In this document: one piece after another, positions 24,586 to 31,370 of the stretch
Layout of the letters: the number at the start of each line of letters is the position of its first letter
How positions within the stretch are numbered: the stretch's first letter is position 1
Assembly: GCA_018648865.1 (NCBI GenBank)
Contig: JABGQH010000001.1
Span: forward strand, 1-42,076
DNA from: Candidatus Peregrinibacteria bacterium
GTDB taxonomy: Bacteria > Patescibacteriota > Gracilibacteria > Peribacterales > Peribacteraceae
Direction: 5' to 3'
Length of the DNA stretch: 42,076 nucleotides
The notes under the pieces: generated by a model
What the model was told of the DNA's origin: nothing
Databases searched by the model: none
What the model saw: only the letters and a program-made list of their open reading frames with translations
Made by a program: the position numbers and the translations under genes

Positions 24586-25662
24586 CTACTCAGTTATTGG
24601 ATTTGTTTCATTCCGAAGTAATACAATTTCTTCGTCTGAGAGTGCTCTATCATAAATACGAATGTCATCTATAAGCCCACGGAATGTTGCTGCAGTATAA
24701 TATGCTCCTATATTTTCTCTGCCGGACTCGTTTGTCGAAATAGATGAAAATGTAGCATCTATATTTAGTACTCTGGACTCATCATCAACAATATACTTAA
24801 TATAATCCGCACCAACATAAATCCCACAAACATGATGCCAATCGTTCAATGTAAAGTTATCTAAGTATGTTGACTCTGGAGTAGGCCCATTACCAATATA
24901 AAATCTAGTTCTTAATGTATCTTCTGATCCATATCCAAGAATAAAATTTCTAGATGTAGTTGAATAATCAGAAATTATGCTACTTCCAATACGATGTCCG
25001 GTTTTATAAGCCCAAGCACAGATAGTAAACTCAGATGCTCCAAGAAGAGGATCTGTATACAAAAGATTCTTTGAATCTTGATCTATAAATTGAATAGCAT
25101 ATCCATTATTTTGAGAATTTACACCTGCGGCTGCAGGGCATGATGTTGTGCAAGATGCGGTATATCCATTCCCAGATGTATCTTCAAATGTTCCCATGCT
25201 TGTCTCTGTAAACCTCCAACGAGCAATGTAATCAACTGGCATGGTTTCACCGAGTCGTGGAGCCACAACAAATGCCTGACCAGAAGCTTGGAAAACCTCG
25301 TACCATGTGTGTAATGCTCCAACTTCTGCTAGTGGATCAATTGGAATTTCTGATACATAGTCTGGGACTATTGCATCTATATTTAGACAAGAATCATCTG
25401 TTTGGCCATATTGGCAAATAGGATATGCGTTTCCATATCCTGGCAGGATTGTTTCTGGAAAGTCTCCATTCTTAATTTGATATTGGTTTAATGCTTTTTG
25501 TAGTTCTGCTATTTCTGATCTTCTTTCTGAGTCTCTAGTTTTTCTAAGTTGTTTAGTAGGATTAACTGCAACTACTACAATTGCAGAGAGTGTTCCTATT
25601 ATCCCAATAACAAGTATTAGTTCTAGTAGAGTGAAGCCTTTTCTATTTTTATTGTTTCCCAT
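24586..25662 (-). CDS. Type IV pilin-like protein with LamG-like C-terminal domain (pilin 3)
   Basis: The start at ATG 25662 gives 358 residues with leader MGNNKNRKG before FTLLELILVIG; a TGT-TATAGT box lies 7 bases upstream, so the upstream in-frame start at 25704 is rejected. Residues of the helix, linker and early LamG domain are the same as in pilin 1 (443 identical bases, three silent or near-silent changes just upstream). The LamG part then diverges (SQNNGYAIQFIDQDSKNLL, FTICAWAYKTGHRIG, DWHHVCGIYVGADYIKYIV) before converging on FRGLIDDIRIYDRALSDEEIVLL. This points to recent duplication or gene conversion with diversification of the exposed domain. Confidence 0.85.
   Translation of the reverse strand: MGNNKNRKGFTLLELILVIGIIGTLSAIVVVAVNPTKQLRKTRDSERRSEIAELQKALNQYQIKNGDFPETILPGYGNAYPICQYGQTDDSCLNIDAIVPDYVSEIPIDPLAEVGALHTWYEVFQASGQAFVVAPRLGETMPVDYIARWRFTETSMGTFEDTSGNGYTASCTTSCPAAAGVNSQNNGYAIQFIDQDSKNLLYTDPLLGASEFTICAWAYKTGHRIGSSIISDYSTTSRNFILGYGSEDTLRTRFYIGNGPTPESTYLDNFTLNDWHHVCGIYVGADYIKYIVDDESRVLNIDATFSSISTNESGRENIGAYYTAATFRGLIDDIRIYDRALSDEEIVLLRNETNPITE
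25151..25593. repeat. 443-base identical block, copy 2 (pilin 3)
   Basis: Identical to 22931-23373. The next bases toward the gene start differ at only three positions in about 40 before the leader region diverges. Confidence 0.95.
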
Positions 25663-25669
25663 TACAAAA

Positions 25670-25678
25670 ACTATAACA
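25670..25678 (-). promoter_or_regulatory. Extended -10 promoter of pilin 3
   Basis: On the minus strand TGT-TATAGT ends 7 bases before the ATG at 25662. Confidence 0.6.
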
Positions 25679-25705
25679 CTGCGTGCTAATTTAGTGCAGC
25701 CCAAA

Positions 25706-27685
25706 TTATGCTTCTTTCCTAAGCAATTCTATCTCATCTCTCAAATCTGCAGCTTTTTCAAACTCCATATTTTGTGAAGCAAGTTCCATTTGTCTTCCAA
25801 GCTCTTCTACTAAGCGCTTTTTCTCATCCTTTGGAATTTTACCATGGTTCCTCTTTGGTCTTCTTAGTTCTAATTTACGTGCTTCTTCAGAAATATCATG
25901 TACCGCTTTAACAATAGATTGAGGGGTTATTCCATGTTTTACATTGTACGCATGTTGTATTTCACGACGTCTTTCTGTCTCTGACATTGCCTGCTCCATT
26001 GCGTCTGAAACCTTATCTGCATATAAAGTCACATGACCATTTACGTTTCTAGCAGCGCGACCAATGGTTTGAATCAGTGCATCTCTGGACCGTAAAAATC
26101 CCTGCTTGTCTGCATCCATAATTGCAATAAAACTTACCTCTGGTAAATCTAGACCCTCTCTTAATAGGTTTATTCCAACAATAATATCAATGTCCCCTAT
26201 GCGTAGTTGTCTAAGTATTTCGATTCTTTCCATTGTTTCTATATCACTATGTAAATACCTAACCTTGTAATCTGCATCTATTAGATAGTCTGTAAGCTTT
26301 TCAGACATCTTCTTTGTAAGTGTTGTTATTAAAACTCTTTCTCCTCTAGCTATAGTCTCGTTTAATTCACGAGTTAAATCATCTATCTGATTAACAGAAG
26401 GCTTAACTGTTACTGGTGGATCTAGTAATCCAGTTGGACGAATAATCTGCTCTACGATTCCTTTTTTTGGAGTGTTCTTGTATTCATATTTTCCTGGTGT
26501 AGCAGACACATACACTGCCTGCTTAACACGATTCTCAAATTCATCGAATTTGAGAGGACGATTATCGTGTGCACTTGGCAAACGGAAACCATAATCAACT
26601 AATGTTTGTTTCCTGCTCTTGTTTCCCTCATACATTCCACCAACTTGAGGAATGGAGATGTGTGATTCATCTACGAAGAGCAAGAAATCATCTGGAAAAT
26701 AATCCAGTAGTGTACTTGGTGGAGTCCCTGGTTTTGATCCATTTAAGTACCTAACATAATTTTCTATTCCCATGCAGTATCCTGTCTCTCTTAACATCTC
26801 TATATCATATTCTGTTCTTTGACGAATGCGTTCTGATTTAGCTATTTCACCAATATCAAAAAGTTCTTTCTCTCTTATCTCCATATCAGACATTATTCCA
26901 TCTACAGCACGGTCAATTTTCTCTTGGCTTGCTACATTATGAGATGCAGGAAAAATATTTACCTCTTCTAATTCTTGTAGAACTTCACCTGTAAAACTAT
27001 CCACCTCTTGGATTGTTTCAATTTCATCGAATGGCATTTCCATTCTAATTACTGTGTCCGCACTTGGTGGAAAAACTTCTACTGTGTCACCCAAAACATG
27101 CACCATTCCTTGCTTAAATTCCATTCCGCTCCGTGTGTATCTAATGTCTGTTAGCTGACGAAGTAGTTTGTCTCGCTGTACTGGATCACCAATTTTTAAT
27201 TTTACTGCCAAGGACTCGTAATCCTTCACATCTCCTAGACCATAAATACAGGATACAGATGCAACAATTAATACATCACGCCTTGTTAGTAGATGATGTG
27301 TAGCTGCATGCCTAAATTTATTTATCTCTTCGTTAATACTCGCATCTTTTTCTATGTATGTATCTGTTGCTGGCATATATGCCTCTGGCTGATAATAATC
27401 ATAATAAGAAACAAAATAAGAAATCGCATTATGAGGAAAAAATGACTGGAATTCGCTACAGAGTTGAGCAGCCAATGTTTTGTTATGCGCCAAAATAAGT
27501 GTTGGGCGCTGCAATTCTTCTATTACTTTTGCTATCGCGAACGTTTTTCCTGTTCCTGTTGCACCAAGCAATACCTGATGCCTATCCCCTCTATTTATGC
27601 CTTTTATTAGGCCATCAATAGCCGCAGGCTGATCACCTTTTGGCTCAAATGGCGATTCTAATACAAATTTTTGGTCCTTGTTCAC
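25706..27685 (-). CDS. uvrB: Excinuclease ABC subunit B
   Basis: This 659-residue helicase-like subunit of nucleotide excision repair has Walker A GATGTGKT at residues 41-48, the beta-hairpin block YYDYYQPEAY that clamps the damaged strand, the Walker B region FVDESHISIPQ, the C-terminal helicase motifs (VLITTLTKKMSEKL, GINLLREGLDLPEV, QTIGRAARN) and a C-terminal UVR domain (MELASQNMEFEKAADLRDEIELL). Length agrees with the family. The start is GTG at 27685, supported by the conserved FVLESPFEPKGDQP beginning; no strong -10 box is seen next to it. Pilin 3 follows on the same strand, its start lying 43 bases beyond the uvrB stop, but with its own promoter. Confidence 0.97.
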   Translation of the reverse strand: MNKDQKFVLESPFEPKGDQPAAIDGLIKGINRGDRHQVLLGATGTGKTFAIAKVIEELQRPTLILAHNKTLAAQLCSEFQSFFPHNAISYFVSYYDYYQPEAYMPATDTYIEKDASINEEINKFRHAATHHLLTRRDVLIVASVSCIYGLGDVKDYESLAVKLKIGDPVQRDKLLRQLTDIRYTRSGMEFKQGMVHVLGDTVEVFPPSADTVIRMEMPFDEIETIQEVDSFTGEVLQELEEVNIFPASHNVASQEKIDRAVDGIMSDMEIREKELFDIGEIAKSERIRQRTEYDIEMLRETGYCMGIENYVRYLNGSKPGTPPSTLLDYFPDDFLLFVDESHISIPQVGGMYEGNKSRKQTLVDYGFRLPSAHDNRPLKFDEFENRVKQAVYVSATPGKYEYKNTPKKGIVEQIIRPTGLLDPPVTVKPSVNQIDDLTRELNETIARGERVLITTLTKKMSEKLTDYLIDADYKVRYLHSDIETMERIEILRQLRIGDIDIIVGINLLREGLDLPEVSFIAIMDADKQGFLRSRDALIQTIGRAARNVNGHVTLYADKVSDAMEQAMSETERRREIQHAYNVKHGITPQSIVKAVHDISEEARKLELRRPKRNHGKIPKDEKKRLVEELGRQMELASQNMEFEKAADLRDEIELLRKEA

Positions 27686-27803
27686 AAATTAAGTTGGTAA
27701 TAAAAGTCAGCTTATTGTACAAGACATACCAGCTTTAAAAAGCCTCTAGTCAATTTTTTAGAGAGAAATAGAATATTTAAGTGATGATTCCTAATGTTTT
27801 CGC

Positions 27804-27809
27804 TATTAT
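27804..27809 (+). promoter_or_regulatory. -10 box of serS
   Basis: TATTAT ends 8 bases before the ATG at 27818. It lies inside the longer open frame that starts at 27794, so that longer start would be upstream of the transcript. Confidence 0.5.
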
Positions 27810-27817
27810 CCAACTCG

Positions 27818-29128
27818 ATGATTGATATAGACGACCTAAGAAAACGGCCAGCCGCATACCAAGATGCTGCAACTAAAAAGGGAATTAACCTCTCTGTAGA
27901 GGAGTTCCTAGGACTAGATAAAGAAAGAAGAGATCTGCAGCAATCTGCAGATGACATGCGTGCAAAGAAAAATGAAGTAAGTAAAAAGGTGCCTGCCATG
28001 AAAGAAGATGAAAGACTCAAGGCGTTTGAAGAGATGAAGGCTCTATCTAGTGATCTAAAAGAGAAAGAGGCGATCTTAAAAGAGGTTGAATCCAAGTGGC
28101 TTAGTATTCAACTTGGCCTACCAAGTATTCCACTCGACTGTGTACCAGTAGGAAAAACAGAGGAAGACAATGTAGAAGTTCGTAAAGAAGGCGAACTACC
28201 AAAATTTGATTTTGAACCAAAGGATCACGTAACTTTGGGCGAAGAACTAGATATTTTAGATATAACAAGAGGTGTAAAAGTAAGTGGGTCACGTAGTTAT
28301 TATTTGAAAGGTGATGGAGCACGTCTTCAACATGCTCTGATTCAATACACAATAAATTCCTTGTCACAAAAGGGATGGACACTATTTAGTCCTCCTCTTA
28401 TGGCATCTTATGAATGTTTTATGGGAACAGGATTCTTCCCTGGCGTAGATCAATCCAATATTTACGCAGTAGGAGGACAAGAGCAAAAAGATGAGCAGAT
28501 TGAAAGTGACAATCTGTATTTGATTGGAACATCCGAAATCACAGTATGTAGTTATCATTCAGGCGAAACACTAAAATCTGAAACCCTACCAAGAAAATAT
28601 GCAGGGTATAGCGCATGCTTTAGAAGAGAAGCAGGAACATATGGAAAAGACACAAAGGGCTTATATCGCGTTCATCAATTCGAGAAAGTTGAGCAAGTAG
28701 TAATCTGCAAAGCAGATCAAGAGGAGTCTATGAAATTGTTTAAAGAGATTAGGAACAACGCAGAAGCCATCTTAAAAGAACTTAAGCTACCTTATCGTGT
28801 CTTAGATATTTGCACAGGAGACATGGGAAAAGGAAAAGTATTTATGCAAGACATAGAAACATGGATGCCTTCCCGTAATTCTTATGGAGAAACCCACAGC
28901 TGTAGCTACTTAGGGGATTTTCAAGCACGTAGACTCAAGCTTAAATACGAAACAGAGGATGGTAAAAAAGAATTCTGCCACACTTTAAATAACACATGTA
29001 TCGCAAGTCCTAGAATCTTGATCCCAATTATAGAAACGTATCAGAATGCAGATGGCAGCATAACTATTCCAGAGGTACTAAGACCTTATATGGGTGGGCA
29101 AGAAATTATAAAGAAACGCGTAGAATAA
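27818..29128 (+). CDS. serS: Serine-tRNA ligase
   Basis: This 436-residue class II synthetase charges tRNA-Ser. It has the N-terminal tRNA-binding coiled coil (MIDIDDLRKRPAAYQDAATKKG... to about residue 110), then the catalytic core with LIGTSEITVCSYHSGE, the motif 2 region KYAGYSACFRREAGTYGKDTKGLYRVHQFEKVEQVV, DICTGDMGKG, and motif 3 CHTLNNTCIASPRILIPIIE. The ATG at 27818 gives the usual SerRS beginning (M-x-D-I/L-x-x-L/I-R); an upstream ATG at 27794 adds an untypical MFSLLSNS and overlaps the -10 box, so it is rejected. The gene is divergent from uvrB. Confidence 0.97.
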   Translation: MIDIDDLRKRPAAYQDAATKKGINLSVEEFLGLDKERRDLQQSADDMRAKKNEVSKKVPAMKEDERLKAFEEMKALSSDLKEKEAILKEVESKWLSIQLGLPSIPLDCVPVGKTEEDNVEVRKEGELPKFDFEPKDHVTLGEELDILDITRGVKVSGSRSYYLKGDGARLQHALIQYTINSLSQKGWTLFSPPLMASYECFMGTGFFPGVDQSNIYAVGGQEQKDEQIESDNLYLIGTSEITVCSYHSGETLKSETLPRKYAGYSACFRREAGTYGKDTKGLYRVHQFEKVEQVVICKADQEESMKLFKEIRNNAEAILKELKLPYRVLDICTGDMGKGKVFMQDIETWMPSRNSYGETHSCSYLGDFQARRLKLKYETEDGKKEFCHTLNNTCIASPRILIPIIETYQNADGSITIPEVLRPYMGGQEIIKKRVE

Positions 29129-29174
29129 CAGGAATTTCTATAGCACAATCAAGTTGGTAAGCAGAAGATTTTTG

Positions 29175-29240
29175 ATGATTAGTTTTTGGCTTTTTGTTGC
29201 CATTTTCTCTGCATACATGAACCCCTTTGCACTGCGATAA
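29175..29240 (+). CDS. Possible 21-residue hydrophobic peptide
   Basis: A short frame after serS would encode a 21-residue peptide, hydrophobic over most of its length (MISFWLFVAIFSAYMNPFALR). There is no clear ribosome binding site. It may be chance in T-rich DNA, or a leader peptide for the small-protein cluster that follows. Confidence 0.15.
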   Translation: MISFWLFVAIFSAYMNPFALR

Positions 29241-29288
29241 AAAGCTATACAGAATGAGTTTGCTTTTATATTTTTTCACTAATTATTT

Positions 29289-29453
29289 ATGTATTTAGAA
29301 ACAGCAGAAGGAGATATACCTATGGGATCACCAGAAAGATTGCCAGAAACAAATCGATTTAGAACTCGAGAAAAAAAGAATGAAAGCAATGTGGTTGACG
29401 ATAAGAAACAGGAAACTTCTAGAAAGGCTGCTGCCGTACTTGGAAAAAAATAA
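29289..29453 (+). CDS. Small charged protein 1 (54 or 43 residues)
   Basis: The frame encodes a highly charged peptide with no Cys and no membrane segment. ATG 29289 gives 54 residues; ATG 29322 gives 43 and is preceded by AAGGAG with an 8-base gap, one of the few clear Shine-Dalgarno sequences in the window. The shorter product is basic and polar (RFRTREKKNESNVVDDKKQ) and ends AAAVLGKK. I do not recognise a family. A strong terminator follows 25 bases after the stop, showing that a defined transcript ends here and supporting the gene. It is the first of three tiny genes between serS and a glycosyltransferase gene. Confidence 0.45.
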   Translation: MYLETAEGDIPMGSPERLPETNRFRTREKKNESNVVDDKKQETSRKAAAVLGKK

Positions 29454-29478
29454 AACTTATAAAATGTATTATTATATT

Positions 29479-29505
29479 GGAGCCGTAAGCAAAACGGCTC
29501 CTTTT
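29479..29505 (+). terminator. Rho-independent terminator after small protein 1
   Basis: GGAGCCGT (29479-29486) pairs perfectly with ACGGCTCC (29494-29501) around a 7-base loop and is followed by TTTT. Confidence 0.88.
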
Positions 29506-29581
29506 AAATTGTTTACAGAAGCCTTGCAAATCACTTTATTCTATTTGCGTATTTGCGCAAGTATGCAAATGCTAAATAGTC

Positions 29582-29639
29582 GAATGTCGAAGGTCCAAAT
29601 GTCCAATGTCTAAAAGTCTTTCGACCTTTGACCTTTGAC
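29582..29639. repeat. Degenerate 7-8 base repeat array
   Basis: Units GAATGTC, GAAGGTC, CAAATGTC, CAATGTC and TAAAAGTC are followed by inverted-sense units TTTCGACC, TTTGACC and TTTGACA. The array lies in the 330-base non-coding stretch 29454-29783, which also has a hairpin AGGGCT/AGCCCT (29678-29695) without a T run and the sequence AGGAGGAGG at 29737-29745 directly followed by ATG TGA. Confidence 0.7.
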
Positions 29640-29783
29640 AAAATTCACAACTCCAACCTACAGACAACCCCTTTTAAAGGGCTAATAAAAGCCCTCTAAA
29701 ACATAAAATAAGAACAAGCTTGCATATTATTATATTAGGAGGAGGATGTGATTTAAATCTTTATTCTTTAACTATTTTTTTTT

Positions 29784-29948
29784 ATGGAATTTCAAGGTAA
29801 TCCAGATGACAATGAAACAGATGAAGCAGGGACAGAAGGTACAGAATCAAAGGAGACTCCTGTATCTGGAACAAGAACTTCAACATCAGAACAGGTTTCG
29901 CAGACTTTTCGTGAGCCAGAGGCTGGGAATGAATCAGATTTTGAATAA
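29784..29948 (+). CDS. Small acidic protein 2 (54 residues)
   Basis: An ATG-initiated frame encodes a 54-residue, strongly acidic, Thr/Glu/Gly-rich peptide with no Cys or hydrophobic core (for example NPDDNETDEAGTEGTESK and an end EPEAGNESDFE). It is probably disordered. It has no recognised family. Its upstream sequence, TTTAACTATTTTTTTT before ATGG, is closely similar to that of the next small gene, which argues that both are real and related in expression. There is no Shine-Dalgarno sequence next to the start; a U-rich leader is present instead. Confidence 0.5.
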   Translation: MEFQGNPDDNETDEAGTEGTESKETPVSGTRTSTSEQVSQTFREPEAGNESDFE

Positions 29949-29987
29949 ATTTATATTTTATATCATTATTATTTAACCATTTTTTCT

Positions 29988-30143
29988 ATGGCAATAGGGG
30001 AACCACAGGAAATTACAGGAAATGAAGCTGATGAAGTAGTATTCGAAGAGCCAGTCCATCCAGAATCAGATAGAATCAAAGAATTATTGGCAAAGGGAGG
30101 AGATTCTGTCTATGACATTCTTGGACCAGAAATTTTAGAATAA
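29988..30143 (+). CDS. Small acidic protein 3 (51 residues)
   Basis: The frame encodes a 51-residue acidic peptide (EVVFEEPVHPESDRIKELLAKGGDSVYDILGPEILE) with a possible amphipathic helix in the middle. No family is recognised. The leader, TTTAACCATTTTTTCT before ATGG, matches that of small protein 2. A strong terminator follows 21 bases after the stop, closing the cluster. Function is unknown; small disordered acidic proteins may be regulators, chaperone clients or phage-derived inhibitors, none of which the sequence decides. Confidence 0.5.
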   Translation: MAIGEPQEITGNEADEVVFEEPVHPESDRIKELLAKGGDSVYDILGPEILE

Positions 30144-30164
30144 ATCCATTTTATAAACTTAATT

Positions 30165-30191
30165 AGGAGCTACTTCTATGTAGCTCCTTTT
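30165..30191 (+). terminator. Rho-independent terminator after small protein 3
   Basis: AGGAGCTAC (30165-30173) pairs perfectly with GTAGCTCCT (30180-30188) around a 6-base loop, followed by TTT. Confidence 0.9.
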
Positions 30192-30236
30192 ATAGATTAA
30201 ATGTTATTATCTGCATAACTACTTATTAATAGTTAT

Positions 30237-31352
30237 ATGAAAATCTTGTTTACACGTTTTCCTTACGAAAGTACGCATGGTGGTGCAGAGGTTCAAACTA
30301 TTTCACTAATGACAGAGTTTAAGAAGCGTGGACACAATGTAGCTTTTTTGGGTAGCTGCCCAACTCTACTCGTAATGTGTGAGCAGTTTAATATTCCGTC
30401 TCTGTCTTTAAAGATAGGTCGTCCGCCAGTTAGCAAATGGACATTAATTACGTTCTTTTTTAGAAAAAGAAAAATGAAAAAGAAATTAGAAAAATCTTTT
30501 CATCATTTCTTTCAGCATGGATTAGAGGCAGTCTGCATGATGAGTCTTTCAGAGAAGCTACTGCTAACTCCATATGCAATAAAAGCTGGAATGAAGGTAA
30601 TTTGGATAGAGCACGACAGTATTGGTAAATGGCTTACACTGAATCCATTTTTGAGGAGGCTCGTAAAATTGAGTAAAAATGTAAAAACTATATGTGTATC
30701 AGAATTAAGCAGATCTAAATATATTAAACTCGGATGGGATCCAAAAACTGTTATTGCGATTCCTAATGGAATTGATCCAACTCGATTTGAGAAAGGGAAG
30801 AAACAATCAGCTAAAAAAGTAAATGAATCAAAGCCTATACAGATAGGTGCTGTCGCTCGCCTAGATCATGAAAAGGGATTAGATATTTTAATTAAATCTA
30901 TGGAGGAATTACCAAATGCAGAACTAACGATTGTAGGTGTAGGAGATCAAGAAAAATATTTGCAAAGCCTAATAAAAAAAGTTGGTATATCTGATCGTGC
31001 TAGCATTATTAGAAGGATTGGAAAATTAGGAGATTTTTATGAGTCCATTGATATTTTTGTTCTTCCTTCTCGCTCTCACGATCCATTTGGGCTAGTCGCT
31101 GCAGAGGCTATGTGTGTTGGCACTCCTGTAGTCGTTACAGACGCCTGTGGTATAGCCAGTGAGCTTAAGCAGGGTAAGAATGCACTAATTGTAAAGGCTG
31201 GGTCAGAGAAGGAGCTTAAAAGCTCTATTTCCGCTTTAACAGATAATAAAAAGACTCGGCTATCTATCGGCAAAGAGGGCAAAAAGAAAGCCCTTAAAGA
31301 CTTCACAATCAAAAGCATGGTAGATAATTACGAATCATTACTACTTAAATAG
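30237..31352 (+). CDS. Glycosyltransferase family 4 (GT-B fold)
   Basis: The 371-residue cytosolic or membrane-associated enzyme has the GT4 layout. The N-terminal acceptor half starts MKILFTRFPYESTHGGAEVQTISL with the glycine-rich GGAE loop. After the linker VIAIPNGIDPTRF come the C-terminal donor half with GAVARLDHEKGLDILIKSM, and the E-x7-E-type motif in FVLPSRSHDPFGLVAAEAMCVGTPVVVTDACGIASEL (about residues 274-310). Such retaining enzymes add a sugar from a nucleotide donor to lipid-linked glycans or other acceptors; the acceptor is not predictable. It is 19 bases upstream of the amidase gene, but that gene has its own -10 box. Confidence 0.88.
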   Translation: MKILFTRFPYESTHGGAEVQTISLMTEFKKRGHNVAFLGSCPTLLVMCEQFNIPSLSLKIGRPPVSKWTLITFFFRKRKMKKKLEKSFHHFFQHGLEAVCMMSLSEKLLLTPYAIKAGMKVIWIEHDSIGKWLTLNPFLRRLVKLSKNVKTICVSELSRSKYIKLGWDPKTVIAIPNGIDPTRFEKGKKQSAKKVNESKPIQIGAVARLDHEKGLDILIKSMEELPNAELTIVGVGDQEKYLQSLIKKVGISDRASIIRRIGKLGDFYESIDIFVLPSRSHDPFGLVAAEAMCVGTPVVVTDACGIASELKQGKNALIVKAGSEKELKSSISALTDNKKTRLSIGKEGKKKALKDFTIKSMVDNYESLLLK

Positions 31353-31353
31353 C

Positions 31354-31362
31354 TGCTATACT
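31354..31362 (+). promoter_or_regulatory. Extended -10 promoter of the amidase-SpoIID gene
   Basis: TGC-TATACT ends 8 bases before the ATG at 31371, right after the stop codon of the glycosyltransferase gene. Confidence 0.6.
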
Positions 31363-31370
31363 TTTGTTAT

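Noticed and set aside
29308-29326. Resemblance of the ribosome binding region of small gene 1 to the T7/pET leader
   Set aside because: Only about 14 bases match, the ATG spacing differs by one base and nothing else looks like a vector, so coincidence is likelier than contamination.
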